DNA from: Candidatus Avelusimicrobium fimicolum
Lineage (GTDB): Bacteria; Elusimicrobiota; Elusimicrobia; Elusimicrobiales; Elusimicrobiaceae
Assembly: GCA_900541355.1 (NCBI GenBank)
Contig: UQJU01000067.1
Coordinates: 1 to 7,152 of the forward strand
DNA length: 7,152 bases
Direction: 5' to 3'
This document shows positions 5,391 through 7,152 of this stretch, piece by piece. Made by a program: the position numbers and the translations under genes. Position 1 is the first letter of the stretch. Each line of letters opens with the position of its first letter. Under the pieces are notes generated by a model. That model ran no database searches. It was not told the DNA's origin and saw only the letters and a list, made by a program, of their open reading frames with translations.

Positions 5391-6434
5391 ATGAAACAAG
5401 TAATTTTAACCGGAGACCGCCCGACAGGCCGTTTACACGTTGGACATTATGTCGGCTCTTTAAAAAGACGCGTGCAACTGCAAAACAGCGGCAAGTTTGA
5501 CCAGATTTTTATTATGATTGCGGATGCCCAGGCTCTAACGGATAATGCCCACCAGCCCCAAAAGGTGCGCGAAAACATTATCCAAGTAGCGCTGGATTAT
5601 TTATCTTGCGGATTAGACCCCGAAAAATCCACTATTTTTATCCAGTCTATGATCCCCGAACTTACGGAACTGACGTTTTATTATATGAATTTAGTAACCG
5701 TCGCGCGCGTGGGCAGAAATCCTACCGTAAAATCGGAAATTAAAATGCGCGACTTTAAGACCAGTATCCCCTTGGGCTTTTTTGCCTATCCGGTCAGCCA
5801 GGCGGCTGATATTACGGCGTTCCGTGCTACCGCGGTGCCAGTGGGAGAAGACCAAATGCCGATGTTGGAACAATGCCGCGAAATTGTGCATAGTTTTAAT
5901 TCTATTTATGGTGAAACCTTGGTGGAACCGCAGATTATCCTGCCTGATAACAAGGCTTGTCTGCGTTTGCCCGGTACGGACGGAAAGGCCAAAATGAGTA
6001 AATCGTTGGGCAACTGCATTTATTTGTCCGACGATGAAGAAACCGTACGCAAAAAAGTAATGTCTATGTTTACGGACCCGAACCACGTCCGCGTGGAGGA
6101 CCCGGGCCGTGTGGAAGGCAACCCCGTGTTTGTGTATTTGGATGCGTTCGGCCGCCCGGACCATTTTGAGCGGTTTTGGCCCGAATACAAAAATTTGGAC
6201 GAACTCAAAGCGCATTACCAGCGCGGCGGTTTGGGCGACGTAAAGATTAAAAAGTTCTTAAACCAGGTGTTGCAGGACGAACTGGCCCCGATCCGCGAGC
6301 GCCGTAAACAATGGGAAGCGCACTTGCCCGAGGTGTACGAAATTTTAAAGAAGGGTACCGAAAAGGCCCGTGCGGTGGCCGCGCAAACAATGCACGATGT
6401 GCGCGCCGCAATGAAAATCAATTATTTTGAATAG
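5391..6434 (+). CDS. trpS: Tryptophan--tRNA ligase (TrpRS)
   Basis: TrpRS charges tRNA(Trp) with tryptophan using ATP; it is a class Ic dimeric synthetase in the cytoplasm. The 347-residue protein has the class I signature HVGH (16-19, HIGH type) in TGDRPTGRLHVGHYVGSL, the IADAQALTDN segment (43-52), the GEDQ motif (152-155) and KMSKS (201-205). It is slightly longer than the 330-residue B. subtilis type. It belongs to the subgroup common in Clostridia and related anaerobes, recognisable by FYYMNLVTVARVGRNPTVKSE (96-116) and the C-terminal AMKINYFE. An AAGGA lies 8 bases before the ATG. It has its own promoter and a downstream hairpin, so it is probably monocistronic, with possible read-through into ogt. 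I saw no amino-acid-responsive leader. Confidence 0.97.
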   Translation: MKQVILTGDRPTGRLHVGHYVGSLKRRVQLQNSGKFDQIFIMIADAQALTDNAHQPQKVRENIIQVALDYLSCGLDPEKSTIFIQSMIPELTELTFYYMNLVTVARVGRNPTVKSEIKMRDFKTSIPLGFFAYPVSQAADITAFRATAVPVGEDQMPMLEQCREIVHSFNSIYGETLVEPQIILPDNKACLRLPGTDGKAKMSKSLGNCIYLSDDEETVRKKVMSMFTDPNHVRVEDPGRVEGNPVFVYLDAFGRPDHFERFWPEYKNLDELKAHYQRGGLGDVKIKKFLNQVLQDELAPIRERRKQWEAHLPEVYEILKKGTEKARAVAAQTMHDVRAAMKINYFE

Positions 6435-6457
6435 CAAAAGTTGATTTTTTTATACCG

Positions 6458-6492
6458 CACCCCCGCCCAATCCGCGAGGGTGTTTTAATTTT
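6458..6492 (+). terminator. Intrinsic terminator of trpS
   Basis: CACCC (6458-6462) pairs with GGGTG (6478-6482). After one C/A mismatch, CGC (6464-6466) pairs with GCG (6474-6476) around a 7-base loop. TTTTAATTTT follows. It is GC-rich and correctly placed, but the mismatch makes it only moderately strong. Confidence 0.7.
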
Positions 6493-6510
6493 ATCCGCAA
6501 GTGTTATTTG

Positions 6511-6519
6511 AAAGGGAAA
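6511..6519 (+). promoter_or_regulatory. Ribosome-binding site that decides the ogt start
   Basis: AAAGGGAAA stands just before the ATG at 6523. A TTG in the same frame at 6508 would swallow this site and has no Shine-Dalgarno of its own, so the ATG is preferred. Confidence 0.6.
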
Positions 6520-6522
6520 ATA

Positions 6523-7020
6523 ATGCTCTACAAAACTATTTATCATTCGCCTATTGGGGCTTTGACCTTGGGTGCGGACGAAACTCATTTGGTCGGTCTG
6601 TGGCTAGCGGGGCAAAAGTATTTTGGAGCCGGTTATCAGGAACCATTTGCCGAGCGGGCGGACCACCCGGTTTTGCAAAAGGCCGTCCAATGGTTACAAT
6701 CGTATTTTGCCGGGGAACGTCCGCTCCTTTCTGCCTTGCCTTTAAACCCGCAGGGAAGCCCCTTTCGTAAGCGTGTGTGGCAGATTTTGCGCGAAATTCC
6801 TTATGGACAAGTGATTACCTATGGCGATATTGCCCGCCGTTTAGCCCAAGAACAAGGGCAAAAAAGTATGTCTGCCCAGGCTGTTGGCAGTGCGGTGGGG
6901 CATAACCCCATTTCCATTATTATCCCGTGCCATCGCGTGGTGGGGGCGAACGGGAGTTTGAAGGGCTATGCCGGTGGATTAGCAGCCAAGCGTTGGCTTT
7001 TAAGGCACGAAAAGATATAA
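6523..7020 (+). CDS. ogt: Methylated-DNA--protein-cysteine S-methyltransferase
   Basis: This DNA repair protein removes alkyl groups from O6 of guanine (and O4 of thymine) by irreversible transfer to its own cysteine. The 165-residue product has an N-terminal RNase H-like domain (about 1-77, starting IYHSPIGALTLG) and the C-terminal DNA-binding domain. The latter carries the helix-turn-helix region IPYGQVITYGDIARRLAQ (92-109), AVGSAVGHNP (120-129), the active-site motif IIPCHRVVG with nucleophile C136, and the Asn/Gly-rich GANGSLKGYAGG (141-152). All key residues are present and the length is typical of stand-alone Ogt; no Ada-type regulatory domain is fused. It lies 88 bases after trpS, past a terminator. 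I found no clear promoter in that gap, so it may rely on a weak promoter or on read-through. Confidence 0.96.
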   Translation: MLYKTIYHSPIGALTLGADETHLVGLWLAGQKYFGAGYQEPFAERADHPVLQKAVQWLQSYFAGERPLLSALPLNPQGSPFRKRVWQILREIPYGQVITYGDIARRLAQEQGQKSMSAQAVGSAVGHNPISIIIPCHRVVGANGSLKGYAGGLAAKRWLLRHEKI

Positions 7021-7028
7021 GGTTTTCT

Positions 7029-7097
7029 ATGGATTTGACACCCTTATCCGGACAGGGAAGCCACCTGCCCAAACCGCAACTACCGCGCCTTTCGTAA
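7029..7097 (+). CDS. Doubtful 22-codon ORF after ogt
   Basis: An ATG at 7029 has AAGG (7019-7022, overlapping the ogt stop) at 6 bases and runs 22 codons to TAA at 7095-7097. The peptide is rich in Pro, Leu and Ser and I do not recognise it. It could be a small protein coupled to ogt, the stump of a lost gene, or chance. Confidence 0.15.
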   Translation: MDLTPLSGQGSHLPKPQLPRLS

Positions 7098-7152
7098 TAT
7101 CGTTTTTACGACGATAGAATGATAAAAAAATCACTTTTTAGACATAAAAAAG
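7092..7152. other. AT-rich right-edge spacer with a small hairpin
   Basis: TCGTAA (7092-7097) and TTACGA (7106-7111) can form a 6-bp stem with an 8-base loop; an overlapping alternative pairs ATCGT with ACGAT (7099-7103 and 7111-7115). No T tract follows the stem directly, so it is a poor terminator. The remaining bases are A- and T-rich and may belong to the promoter region of a gene beyond the window. Confidence 0.3.

Noticed and set aside
5691..6215. 174-codon minus-strand frame inside trpS
   Set aside because: It is antisense to the catalytic core of TrpRS, without a promoter or ribosome site; a shadow of codon bias.
6508..6522. Upstream TTG start for ogt
   Set aside because: It would include the AAAGGGAAA ribosome site in the coding region; the ATG at 6523 also fits the usual Ogt N-terminus better.

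Overview
The window reads as a chromosomal housekeeping segment of a bacterium. No mobile element, CRISPR array, rRNA or tRNA is visible. The taxon cannot be fixed from the sequence alone. The compact translation operon, the clostridial-looking TrpRS, the DUF4491 remnant and the cysteine-rich GTQTRTW-type protein at the left edge together suggest a gut-associated anaerobe. Elusimicrobiota is my best guess, from memory of similar proteins and with low to moderate confidence.

Left edge (1-545, + strand): the 3' part of, or a short, cysteine-rich protein of unknown function, closed by a strong intrinsic terminator. Positions 546-700 hold no confident gene, only a doubtful minus-strand small ORF.

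Central block (about 702-5077, - strand, transcribed right to left): a seven-gene operon fmt - PASTA protein - rpe - rpsP - khpA - trmD - rplS. It ends in a 10-bp perfect-stem terminator. Genes are tightly packed: a 1-nt gap fmt/PASTA, an ATGA overlap PASTA/rpe, a TAATG overlap khpA/trmD, and the rplS ribosome-binding site inside the last codons of trmD. The operon joins translation initiation (Met-tRNA formylation), the ribosome (S16, L19), an RNA-binding KH protein, tRNA G37 methylation and a pentose-phosphate enzyme. The fmt...PASTA...rpe part looks like a reduced form of the Firmicutes fmt-rsmB-stp-prkC-rsgA-rpe cluster in which the PASTA protein has no kinase domain. rimM, usual between rpsP and trmD, is absent.

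Divergent junction (5059-5303): an AT-rich 37-bp gap separates fmt from a decayed DUF4491 gene on the + strand. That gene still has a good promoter and Shine-Dalgarno but carries an in-frame stop and has lost about a third of its length.

Right part (5304-7152, + strand): trpS with its own promoter and a terminator, then ogt (O6-alkylguanine DNA alkyltransferase), then 132 bases with no secure gene. The clearest unusual points are the DUF4491 remnant, the kinase-less PASTA protein with a PrkC-like tail, a Glu where TrmD normally has its catalytic Asp, and the apparent lack of a Shine-Dalgarno for fmt. I did not find evidence of a new multi-gene system.
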